Shown: positions 7,867 to 12,720 of the stretch, piece after piece
Position numbering within the stretch: position 1 is the first letter of the stretch
Layout: every line of letters starts with the position of its first letter
Origin: RGIG3009 sp045578625
Lineage (GTDB): Bacteria; Bacillota; Clostridia; Oscillospirales; Acutalibacteraceae
Assembly: GCA_045578625.1 (NCBI GenBank)
Contig: JAZNKN010000021.1
Coordinates: forward strand, 1 to 13,345
Direction of reading: 5' to 3'
DNA length: 13,345 nucleotides
Translations under genes and position numbers: made by a program
The notes under the pieces: generated by a model
What the model saw: the letters and a program-made list of their open reading frames with translations, nothing else
The model's database searches: none
Told to the model about the DNA's origin: nothing

Positions 7867-7878
7867 CGAGGTGTAGTT

Positions 7879-8604
7879 TTGAATACTCGCAAGCAACTGC
7901 GGCGTCGCTTGACGGCGCTGCTCTGGCCGGAACGCTGCGTGTTCTGCGGCGAGCCGATCCCGGCGCTGACGCTGTGCTGTGATACCTGCCGCGAAACGGT
8001 ACATCCCATCCGCCCGCCGATCTGCGCGTTGTGCGGCAAGAGCCGCGAGAATTGTGCCTGCGGCCGCCGTCGCCATCGGTATGATCGGCTGGCTTCGCCG
8101 TTCTATTGCAACGGCGCGGTGCATCGCGGCATTCTGCGGCTCAAGCGTTGGGACGATCCCTTGGCGATCTCGTTCTTTGCCGACCAGATGGCGGCAGTCG
8201 TCCGCCGCGAGTTCGGCGGAGAGATGATCGATATGCTGTCGTTTATTCCCATGACCGCCCGCGACTATCGGGAGCGCGGCTATAATCAAGGCGAGCTGTT
8301 GGCGACGTCGCTGGGTCTGCGGCTGTCGCTGCCGGTCGTGTCGGCGCTCGTGAAGTGCTATCAGACACAGCCGCAAAAGTTTTTGACCGCCGTGCAGCGT
8401 TCCGGCAACGTGCTGGGCGCCTTTGACGTAAAAGGCGGCATCAACGTGAGGGGCAAGACCGTCTTGCTGGTGGACGACGTCATCACCACGGGTGCCACGG
8501 TTGATGAGTGTGCCAAAATGCTCAAGATCTACGGTGCCAAGCGCGTTTTGTGCGTTACTGCTGCTATCCGTCGCCGCGACGAGGACGCGGAAGAAACGGT
8601 ATAA
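7879..8604 (+). CDS. comF: ComF-family protein with N-terminal zinc finger and phosphoribosyltransferase domain
   Basis: ComF-family proteins act in DNA uptake and recombination of single strands; outside the model competent species their role is uncertain. The N-terminal part has a Cys-rich zinc-ribbon pattern (C20/C23, C33/C34/C37, C49/C52, C59/C61). The C-terminal part is a type I phosphoribosyltransferase fold with RGYNQGELLA and the PRPP-loop VLLVDDVITTGAT (195-207). At 241 residues the length is normal. The start is TTG at 7879: GAGGTG (7868-7873) lies five bases upstream, and the next in-frame ATG would remove all the zinc cysteines. The gene sits 12 bases after the XRE regulator gene and ends at a perfect 17-bp hairpin. 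No other competence genes are in view. Confidence 0.88.
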   Translation: MNTRKQLRRRLTALLWPERCVFCGEPIPALTLCCDTCRETVHPIRPPICALCGKSRENCACGRRRHRYDRLASPFYCNGAVHRGILRLKRWDDPLAISFFADQMAAVVRREFGGEMIDMLSFIPMTARDYRERGYNQGELLATSLGLRLSLPVVSALVKCYQTQPQKFLTAVQRSGNVLGAFDVKGGINVRGKTVLLVDDVITTGATVDECAKMLKIYGAKRVLCVTAAIRRRDEDAEETV

Positions 8605-8641
8605 AACAAAGAGGAATGGGCTCTGCCCATTCCTCTTTGTT
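8605..8641. terminator. Bidirectional intrinsic terminator after comF
   Basis: A perfect 17-bp stem (AACAAAGAGGAATGGGC, 8605-8621, with its complement at 8625-8641) has a TCT loop and starts directly after the comF stop. On the plus strand the T residues are within the stem end (TTTGTTG). On the minus strand TTTTAT follows, so it would also stop transcripts coming from the ssrA side. Confidence 0.75.
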
Positions 8642-8654
8642 GTAGTGCGACCTT

Positions 8655-8810
8655 AAATCAACATTGTAGGGGGCGGTGCTTTCGACGCCCCGCAAAGCCC
8701 GCAGAAGCGACCGGTGATCGCCAAGGCCCCCTCTGCGAGGGGGCTCCGCCGCAGGCGTATTTCACATTGCGAAGCAATATTTCACCCACCCGCAAGGGTG
8801 GATTTCGTTG
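8655..8810. repeat. Intergenic cluster of short hairpins, likely dispersed palindromic repeats
   Basis: No protein gene is seen here. The stretch is a chain of small hairpins: GCCCCCTC/GAGGGGGC (8726-8744), ATTGC/GCAAT (8766-8778) and CCACCC/GGGTGG (8786-8801). The last two are framed by three copies of ATTTCAC or ATTTCG at 8759, 8779 and 8802. Before them GGGGCG and CGCCCC (about 8670-8692) form another weak stem. From memory, motifs of this style recur between genes in ruminococcal Clostridia, but copy number cannot be judged from one window. Confidence 0.5.
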
Positions 8811-8849
8811 AAAAAGACCTATGCCTTGTATCAAAGCATAGGTCTTTTT
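8811..8849. terminator. Strong bidirectional terminator downstream of ssrA
   Basis: AAAAAGACCTATGC (8811-8824) and its perfect complement (8836-8849) form a 14-bp stem that ends in five T on either strand. On the minus strand it lies 55 bases past the tmRNA 3' end. Two smaller hairpins lie between: GGAGC/GCTCC (8855-8869) and ATCCGAAC/GTTCGGAT (8872-8894). Confidence 0.8.
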
Positions 8850-8904
8850 CTGGTGGAGCAAAATGCTCCAAATCCGAACCGCTTGAGTTCGGATAAGATT
8901 TCAA

Positions 8905-9252
8905 TGGTGGAGGCGAGGGGAATCGAACCCCTGTCCGAAAATCACTTACCCTGGCTTTCTCCGAGTGCAGCCCGTCTTTTGGGATTCCCCTCACCCGACG
9001 CCGGTGGGCAGGCTTCGGGTTACGGTAGTCGCTGGGTCATGACGGGCGGAGCGACATCCGCCCGTTCACGTTCACCGCTACATGACGCCTTTATCCCGAC
9101 CGCGGTACTTCGGGTAAAGACGGCAGCCTAATTAGGCCGCGAGAGCAACTTTGTTGTTGTCGTTTGTTTGAAAGGTTGCAGATTTTATAGCGGTTCTGCA
9201 CCGCTACTCGCTTACCAAGGCTCACAATCCCCGTCGAAACCTTTGCGCCCCC
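8905..9252 (-). ncRNA. ssrA: Transfer-messenger RNA (tmRNA)
   Basis: The minus strand from 9252 begins GGGGGCGCAAAGGTTTCGACGG and ends GGTTCGATTCCCCTCGCCTCCACCA-like at 8905, the diagnostic ends of one-piece tmRNA with encoded CCA. The acceptor arm pairs GGGGGCG with CGCCTCC (one G-U), and the T arm is intact. The tag reading frame starts at GCA (9179-9177), with A at -4 as in known tmRNAs. It encodes ATFQTNDNNKVALAA and stops at TAA (9134-9132) inside the palindrome GCCTAATTAGGC. With its partner SmpB (not in the window) the RNA rescues stalled ribosomes and tags proteins for proteolysis; the LAA end fits ClpXP-type recognition. Total length is 348 bases, within the normal range. A consensus promoter lies just upstream. 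Confidence 0.97.
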
Positions 9253-9270
9253 TTATCTTTTGTACAGTAT

Positions 9271-9299
9271 AGTATAGGCAAAACGCGCCGGATTGTCAA
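9271..9299 (-). promoter_or_regulatory. Consensus sigma-A promoter of ssrA, embedded in a terminator
   Basis: On the minus strand TTGACA (9299-9294), a 17-base spacer and TATACT (9276-9271) form a near-perfect promoter. Transcription would begin around 9264, about 12 bases before the mature tmRNA 5' end at 9252, as expected if RNase P trims the leader. The -35 box lies in the loop of the DUF523 terminator. Confidence 0.85.
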
Positions 9300-9308
9300 C
9301 CCGGCGCG
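9280..9308 (-). terminator. Intrinsic terminator of the lexA-DUF523 operon
   Basis: On the minus strand CGCGCCGG (9308-9301), a nine-base loop GTTGACAAT, CCGGCGCG (9291-9284) and then TTTTGCC form a GC-rich hairpin with a short T run. It sits ten bases after the DUF523 stop codon. Confidence 0.75.
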
Positions 9309-9317
9309 TCGGCTTTT

Positions 9318-9749
9318 TTATTGCCAATTTTCCTCGTTTTCCACCGCAATACCGTTTGCCTCCAGTAGGGTGACGGTGACGCCACGGCCGGGGATCAGCC
9401 GCCGCGTGAACGATCCGTCGTATACGAACCGACAGCCGCAGGAAGGGCTGTTCTCCTTGAGGATCGCTTTGCGGATGCCGTGCTCACGGCAGATGGCGAG
9501 CACCTTCTCGGCGCCGCTGCGGTACTGCGCGGTGACGTCCACACCGGCGGTGTTGACTACACGATCACCGCAGATCTCTGCCGGCGGGCGCGGGGTGGGC
9601 AAACCGCCCATACATTCCGGGCAGACCGGAATCACAGCGCCACTGTCAATGAGTGCCTGCACCGAGGGGGAGACGGGCTTGGACCGACCGTCGTACCGGG
9701 TAGCTTGGCCGCACAGACACGCGCTGATCACATACTCCGGCCGCTTCAT
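9318..9749 (-). CDS. DUF523 family protein (TudS-like iron-sulfur thiouracil desulfidase)
   Basis: The 143-residue protein matches DUF523 throughout: SACLCGQATRYDG near the N terminus, PVCPECMGGLPTPRPPAEI, GVDVTAQYRSGAE and LKENSPSCG. Studied members (TudS) carry a [4Fe-4S] cluster on three cysteines and remove sulfur from 4-thiouracil. C11, C43 and C104 are the likely ligands here, and E45 and S101 sit where catalytic residues are described, as far as I recall. Whether this protein acts on thiouracil is inferred from the family. Its ATG overlaps the lexA stop as ATGA (9749-9746), so the two are co-transcribed and probably translationally coupled. This would place it under LexA control. The family is clear; the cellular role is not. 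Confidence 0.88.
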   Translation of the reverse strand: MKRPEYVISACLCGQATRYDGRSKPVSPSVQALIDSGAVIPVCPECMGGLPTPRPPAEICGDRVVNTAGVDVTAQYRSGAEKVLAICREHGIRKAILKENSPSCGCRFVYDGSFTRRLIPGRGVTVTLLEANGIAVENEENWQ

Positions 9750-10333
9750 CCGAAATTACGCACCAGCGAAACGACCTTGCCCAGTACCACCGCTTCTTTG
9801 ACGATGATGGGCTGGAACGCGTCGTTCTCCGGCTGCAGGCGGATGTGATCCGATTCAAAGTAAATGCGTTTGACGGTGGCCTCGTCGCCGATGAGCGCGA
9901 CCACGATATCGCCGTTTTCCGCAGCGGGGGTCTTGCGCACGATGACGATATCCTTATCCAGAATACCGGCGTTCAGCATACTGGTACCCGACACGCGCAG
10001 GGCAAACAGCTCGCCCGGCTCGTAGCCGCCGCCGGAGTAGGGGACGTAGTCCTCCACCTGCTCCACCGCGAGGATGGGATTACCTGCCGTGACCTTGCCC
10101 AACAGCGGCACACGCGCCACCGTTTCGCCCGGCATACGGATGCTGCGGTTGAGCCGCCCGTCGCGGTGGATGTAGCCGCCCTCCTCCAACACCTTCAGAT
10201 AGGTGTGGACGGTGGAGGTGGACTTGATACCCGCGGCGATGCAGATCTCGCGCACCGTGGGGGGAACACCGGTCTGTGCACGCTCCTGCAGGAACGCCAG
10301 GACCTTTTGTTGCTTTGCAGTTAAGGGCTTCAT
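9746..10333 (-). CDS. lexA: LexA, SOS-response transcriptional repressor and self-cleaving serine protease
   Basis: The N-terminal winged HTH (about 1-66: LTAKQQKVLAFLQ, PPTVREI, STSTVHTYLKVLEEGGYI) is followed by the S24 peptidase-like domain. The self-cleavage site is A83-G84 in KVTAGNP, the catalytic serine is S118 and the lysine is K155. The residues before the serine read SGTSM, where most LexA proteins have GDSM. The 195-residue form starting at 10333 is chosen because AGAGGTGAT (10345-10337) precedes it, it begins MKPLTAKQ as LexA proteins do, and the upstream in-frame ATG lies in the promoter. A LexA-box-like palindrome overlaps the -35, indicating autorepression. It is the first gene of a two-gene operon with DUF523. 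Confidence 0.95.
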   Translation of the reverse strand: MKPLTAKQQKVLAFLQERAQTGVPPTVREICIAAGIKSTSTVHTYLKVLEEGGYIHRDGRLNRSIRMPGETVARVPLLGKVTAGNPILAVEQVEDYVPYSGGGYEPGELFALRVSGTSMLNAGILDKDIVIVRKTPAAENGDIVVALIGDEATVKRIYFESDHIRLQPENDAFQPIIVKEAVVLGKVVSLVRNFG

Positions 10334-10351
10334 ACGATCACCTCTGAGCAT

Positions 10352-10380
10352 AGTATAGCACACCTTTTTTAAAAAAGCAA
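10352..10380 (-). promoter_or_regulatory. Promoter of the lexA operon with extended -10
   Basis: On the minus strand TTGCTT (10380-10375), a 17-base spacer and TATACT (10357-10352) preceded by TGC form an extended -10 promoter. The predicted start is only a dozen bases from the lexA ribosome site. Confidence 0.7.
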
Positions 10381-10391
10381 ACATTTGTTTG
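10378..10391 (+). promoter_or_regulatory. LexA-box-like palindrome at the lexA promoter
   Basis: CAAACATTTGTTTG is a 14-bp palindrome in the form of the Firmicutes SOS box (CGAACATATGTTCG type), with symmetric G-to-A and C-to-T changes at positions 2 and 13. It overlaps the -35 of the lexA promoter, the expected place for autorepression. Confidence 0.6.
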
Positions 10392-10434
10392 GTTTTTTCG
10401 ATAAAAATTTTCTTACAGATTATTCACAGTCAAT

Positions 10435-10465
10435 TCACAAACTCCCGCGAAGAGTCTGGTATACT
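10435..10465 (+). promoter_or_regulatory. Promoter of the putative small RNA
   Basis: TATACT (10460-10465) is preceded by TGG, an extended -10. TTCACA (10435-10440), 19 bases further upstream, is a 5-of-6 match to the -35 consensus at slightly long spacing. Transcription would begin around 10472. It points away from lexA. Confidence 0.5.
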
Positions 10466-10471
10466 CAAAAC

Positions 10472-10593
10472 GTACTCAAGAGAGAGTCCGGAACCGCACC
10501 GGACGAGCTCGACAAAATTGAGTATATACCCCTCCTCAAAACACCCCTCTAACTGCAAACGCGCTGCTCGGAAGAGCGGCGCGTTTGCGTTTT
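10472..10593 (+). ncRNA. Putative small regulatory RNA, about 120 bases
   Basis: A promoter and an intrinsic terminator bracket a segment without an open frame of gene-like quality. Its 5' part folds: TACTCAA (10473-10479) pairs with TTGAGTA (10518-10524), enclosing GTCCGG/CCGGAC (10486-10504). About 30 apparently unpaired bases follow, containing CCCCTCCTC (10529-10537) and CACCCCTCT (10542-10550), both complementary to Shine-Dalgarno sequences. The last part is the 15-bp terminator stem. This layout is that of known Firmicutes antisense-type small RNAs with C-rich seed motifs. I do not recognise a named RNA family. An attenuator leader or a short-lived transcript is the alternative. Confidence 0.45.
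10555..10593 (+). terminator. Intrinsic terminator of the putative small RNA
   Basis: GCAAACGCGCTGCTC (10555-10569), a GGAA tetraloop and GAGCGGCGCGTTTGC (10574-10588) pair over 15 bp with one G-T wobble, followed by GTTTT. No protein gene on the plus strand precedes it, so something non-coding must be ending here. Confidence 0.75.
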
Positions 10594-10602
10594 ATGGGGC
10601 AG

Positions 10603-10631
10603 AGAGCGACCGTCGTCGGTCGCTCTTTTTT
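10603..10631 (+). terminator. Second tandem intrinsic terminator
   Basis: AGAGCGACCG (10603-10612), a TCGT loop and CGGTCGCTCT (10617-10626) form a perfect 10-bp stem that runs into six T (10626-10631). It is canonical. It backs up the preceding terminator and insulates spoIIIA from upstream transcription. Confidence 0.85.
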
Positions 10632-10640
10632 GTTTGTCCG

Positions 10641-10669
10641 GAATATTCACGCGCGCCGCCGCATAGGAA
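10641..10669 (+). promoter_or_regulatory. Candidate sigma-E promoter of the spoIIIA operon
   Basis: GAATATT (10641-10647) fits the sigma-E -35 consensus KMATATT exactly. After a 14-base spacer, CATAGGAA (10662-10669) matches the CATA core of the -10. spoIIIA is a known mother-cell sigma-E target in Bacillus. The site lies 31 bases before spoIIIAA and after two terminators. The -10 match is partial. Confidence 0.45.
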
Positions 10670-10699
10670 TGGGACAAGACTGGACAAGGGGGCGGGAGG

Positions 10700-11719
10700 A
10701 TGACAAACGGATGGGAAGCGCTGCTTGGACTGCTACCGGAAGCGTTGCGCCGTGCGTTTCGCCGATTGCCGCCGACGGCGTGCACTCGGGTGCAGGAGCT
10801 GCGCTTGCGGGCGGGACAGGCTGTGGCGGTGGGACTGCGCGGCGAGGAACGGTACGTGACCGAAGGCGGTGTGCTGACCGTACAGGCCGACGTGGCGCTG
10901 CGCTGTGAGGTGGCGTGGCTGCGGGAGATCGTTGACCGCGTGTGCGAGCATTCGGTGTACGCGCACCAAGAGGAACTGGGGCACGGCTTTTTATCCGCGC
11001 CTGTCGGGTGCCGTATCGGCATTGCCGGTACGGCGGTGGTGGAGAACGGCCGTATCGTCAGTTATCGGAACGTGACATCGTTGTGTCTGCGCGTCGCGCG
11101 GGAGCATGGCGGCTGTGCAGCAGGATTAGCACACGAGCTGTGTGCCGACGGTGTAATAGGCGCGCTGATCTGCGGAGAACCGTCCAGCGGTAAGACAAGC
11201 CTGCTGCGCGATCTGCTGCGGCAATTCGCTGCGCGGCGATTATCGGTGGCGGTGGTGGACGAGCGTGGTGAGCTGTCCGGAGGTGGGATGCCGTTAGGAT
11301 GTGACGTGCTGCGCAGTGCGCCTAAAGCGGTGGGGATCGAGCAAGCCATCCGCTGTCTGGCACCGCGGGTGGTGGTGTTTGACGAATTGGGCGGTGTCGA
11401 TGAGTTGGAAGCGGTGCATGGTGCTTTATATTGCGGTGTGCCGGTAGTGGCATCGGTGCATTGTCGACACCCGCAGGAGCTGCTGTACCGCGACGGCTTT
11501 GCCAAAGTACTGCGTGGTGGGGCGTTTGCCCGATTGGTGCAGCTGCGCGGCTCTGCCGCGCCGGGTGAGATTGCTGTGATGCTGCGAACGGAGGAATGGT
11601 TGCGTGAAATGGATAGGGATGCTGCTTGTCTGCCTGACCGGCGCGGGCTGCGGTCTGTGGGGATATCGGACACTGGCTCACCGCTGCGGCTCGCTGGATC
11701 GGTTGGCACGGTTGTTTGA
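10700..11719 (+). CDS. spoIIIAA: Stage III sporulation protein AA, secretion-ATPase-like, with extended C terminus
   Basis: SpoIIIAA is the mother-cell ATPase of the SpoIIIA-SpoIIQ channel between mother cell and forespore. The protein shows Walker A GEPSSGKT (159-166), Walker B ending D228-E229 in VVVFDELG, and the RVQELRLRAGQ segment near the N terminus. It reads 339 residues, whereas the family is usually near 300-310. The last 38 or so residues lie in a different frame over the start of spoIIIAB, and their composition is not family-like. A missed stop or small frameshift near the 3' end is therefore likely. The ATG directly follows GGGAGG; AAGGGGG (10686-10692), seven bases upstream, is the better-placed ribosome site. 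It is the first gene of the operon. Confidence 0.93.
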   Translation: MTNGWEALLGLLPEALRRAFRRLPPTACTRVQELRLRAGQAVAVGLRGEERYVTEGGVLTVQADVALRCEVAWLREIVDRVCEHSVYAHQEELGHGFLSAPVGCRIGIAGTAVVENGRIVSYRNVTSLCLRVAREHGGCAAGLAHELCADGVIGALICGEPSSGKTSLLRDLLRQFAARRLSVAVVDERGELSGGGMPLGCDVLRSAPKAVGIEQAIRCLAPRVVVFDELGGVDELEAVHGALYCGVPVVASVHCRHPQELLYRDGFAKVLRGGAFARLVQLRGSAAPGEIAVMLRTEEWLREMDRDAACLPDRRGLRSVGISDTGSPLRLAGSVGTVV

Positions 11720-12107
11720 ACAGCTGGCGGAGCGTATTCGCTACACAGCCGCGCCGTTGGAGGACCTGCTGCGCTCGCTGGCGATGACCGCGGAGTTTCA
11801 GGATCTTTGCTTGCTTCGCTGCGCTGCGGCGCAGCCGTCGGGTGACCCGCGTGGTGCGTTGCAGACGGCCGTGGAGCACTGCGCCGGAGAATTGGGACTG
11901 TCTGCCGAGGACAAGCGGCTGCTGATGGAGTTCGCCGAGGATTTCGGTGCGGCGGACCTTGCCGGTGAGATACAGCGCTGTCGGCAGTATGCCGCGCTGT
12001 TTCGTGACCGTCATACGACGGCGCACGCGGAGGTACGACGCAAAGGACGGCTGTATGTAACGCTGGGTATTTGCGGCGGCAGCGCCCTTGCATTGGTATT
12101 GGGATAA
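11604..12107 (+). CDS. spoIIIAB: Stage III sporulation protein AB
   Basis: This 167-residue protein fits SpoIIIAB in length, layout and place in the operon. It has an N-terminal membrane helix (about 4-22), a helical cytoplasmic or periplasmic middle rich in Leu, Glu and Arg, and a C-terminal membrane helix (about 149-166). The start is GTG at 11604, chosen because GGAGGAA (11590-11596) sits seven bases upstream. GTGA at 11604-11607 also contains a TGA that could once have been the spoIIIAA stop. The gene overlaps the annotated end of spoIIIAA by 116 bases. It is part of the forespore channel complex; its exact role is not settled. Confidence 0.9.
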   Translation: MKWIGMLLVCLTGAGCGLWGYRTLAHRCGSLDRLARLFEQLAERIRYTAAPLEDLLRSLAMTAEFQDLCLLRCAAAQPSGDPRGALQTAVEHCAGELGLSAEDKRLLMEFAEDFGAADLAGEIQRCRQYAALFRDRHTTAHAEVRRKGRLYVTLGICGGSALALVLG

Positions 12108-12122
12108 AGGGAGGCAAAGGAC

Positions 12123-12317
12123 ATGGATGTGGATCTGATCTTCAAGATCGCGGCGATCGGGATCATTGTGGCGGTGTTGAATCAGGTGTTGATCCGCTCG
12201 GGTCGCGAGGAGCAGGCGATGCTGACGACGTTGGCGGGGCTGATCGTGGTGCTGACGATGGTGGTAACAGAGATCAGCGAGCTGTTCCGATTGGTCAAAT
12301 CGGTGTTTGGGTTGTGA
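12123..12317 (+). CDS. spoIIIAC: Stage III sporulation protein AC
   Basis: A 64-residue protein with two hydrophobic segments (about 5-24 and 33-52) and a C-terminal EISELFRLVKSVFGL. This closely follows the SpoIIIAC pattern, including the FKIAAIGIIVAVL start. It is a small integral membrane subunit of the SpoIIIA complex. GGGAGG (12109-12114), eight bases upstream, supports the ATG. It lies 15 bases after spoIIIAB and four bases before spoIIIAD. Confidence 0.93.
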   Translation: MDVDLIFKIAAIGIIVAVLNQVLIRSGREEQAMLTTLAGLIVVLTMVVTEISELFRLVKSVFGL

Positions 12318-12321
12318 GACG

Positions 12322-12720
12322 ATGAAGCTGACGGTACTGATCGGCTTGGCTGTGATCGCGGCGTTTTTGACGGTGATGCTGCGTCGCCACGCACCGGAGC
12401 AAGCGCTGGCGGTGGGTCTCCTTGCGGGTTGCCTGATCCTCACGGCGGCGATCACTGCCGCGTTGCCGGTGTTTGAAGAGGTGCAGGAGCTGCTGTCGGA
12501 GAGCGGTGTACCGAGTGAATATGTGACGGTGCTGTTTAAGGCGTTGGGCGTGTGCCTTCTCACGCAGTTGGCGGCGGATGCGTGTCGCGACGCGGGTGAG
12601 CAGGGCTTGGCCTCCAAAGCGGAGCTGGCCGGGAAACTGGCAATGCTGACGCTCGCATTGCCGCTGTTCCGCAAGGTGGCGGACATCGCGGTGTCACTCA
12701 TTCAAGGGGGGACGGTATGA
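12322..12720 (+). CDS. spoIIIAD: Stage III sporulation protein AD
   Basis: A 132-residue polytopic membrane protein of normal SpoIIIAD length. It begins MKLTVLIGLAVIAAFL and contains the conserved-looking block EYVTVLFKALGVCLLTQLAADACRDAGE near its middle. The ATG at 12322 is chosen over an in-frame TTG at 12307, because that TTG lies inside spoIIIAC and no ribosome site serves it. The four-base gap to spoIIIAC suggests coupling. Its stop overlaps the spoIIIAE start as ATGA (12717-12720). Confidence 0.92.
   Translation: MKLTVLIGLAVIAAFLTVMLRRHAPEQALAVGLLAGCLILTAAITAALPVFEEVQELLSESGVPSEYVTVLFKALGVCLLTQLAADACRDAGEQGLASKAELAGKLAMLTLALPLFRKVADIAVSLIQGGTV

Larger units (their letters stand above)
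10392..10699. other. Intergenic region between the divergent lexA and spoIIIA operons, no protein gene
   Basis: No credible coding sequence is seen across these 308 bases. From left to right the region holds an AT-rich stretch with one perfect DnaA-box match TTATTCACA (10420-10428), an extended -10 promoter (10435-10465), a structured segment ending in a terminator (about 10472-10593), a second terminator (10603-10631) and a candidate sigma-E promoter (10641-10669). Confidence 0.7.

Noticed and set aside
8875..8891. CGAAC...GTTCG as a possible LexA box near ssrA
   Set aside because: The spacer is seven bases, not four, and the arms extend to ATCCGAAC/GTTCGGAT, so it is better read as a hairpin after the tmRNA.
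8714..9131. Short open frames across the hairpin repeats and the tmRNA
   Set aside because: They overlap terminators and the tmRNA gene; no family resemblance or ribosome site is seen.
10334..10384. Upstream in-frame ATG giving a 212-residue LexA
   Set aside because: The extra 17 codons would cover the -10 box and ribosome site of lexA itself and are not LexA-like. The ATG at 10333 has a proper ribosome site.
10420..10428. Perfect DnaA box TTATTCACA as a possible origin signal
   Set aside because: Only one good box is present, with a poor second one at 10431-10439, and no dnaA or dnaN gene or box cluster. One match in an AT-rich spacer is not enough for an origin.
10389..10703. Possible 104-residue protein upstream of spoIIIAA
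   Set aside because: It would be translated through two intrinsic terminators and a structured segment, has no ribosome site and has a composition unlike a protein.
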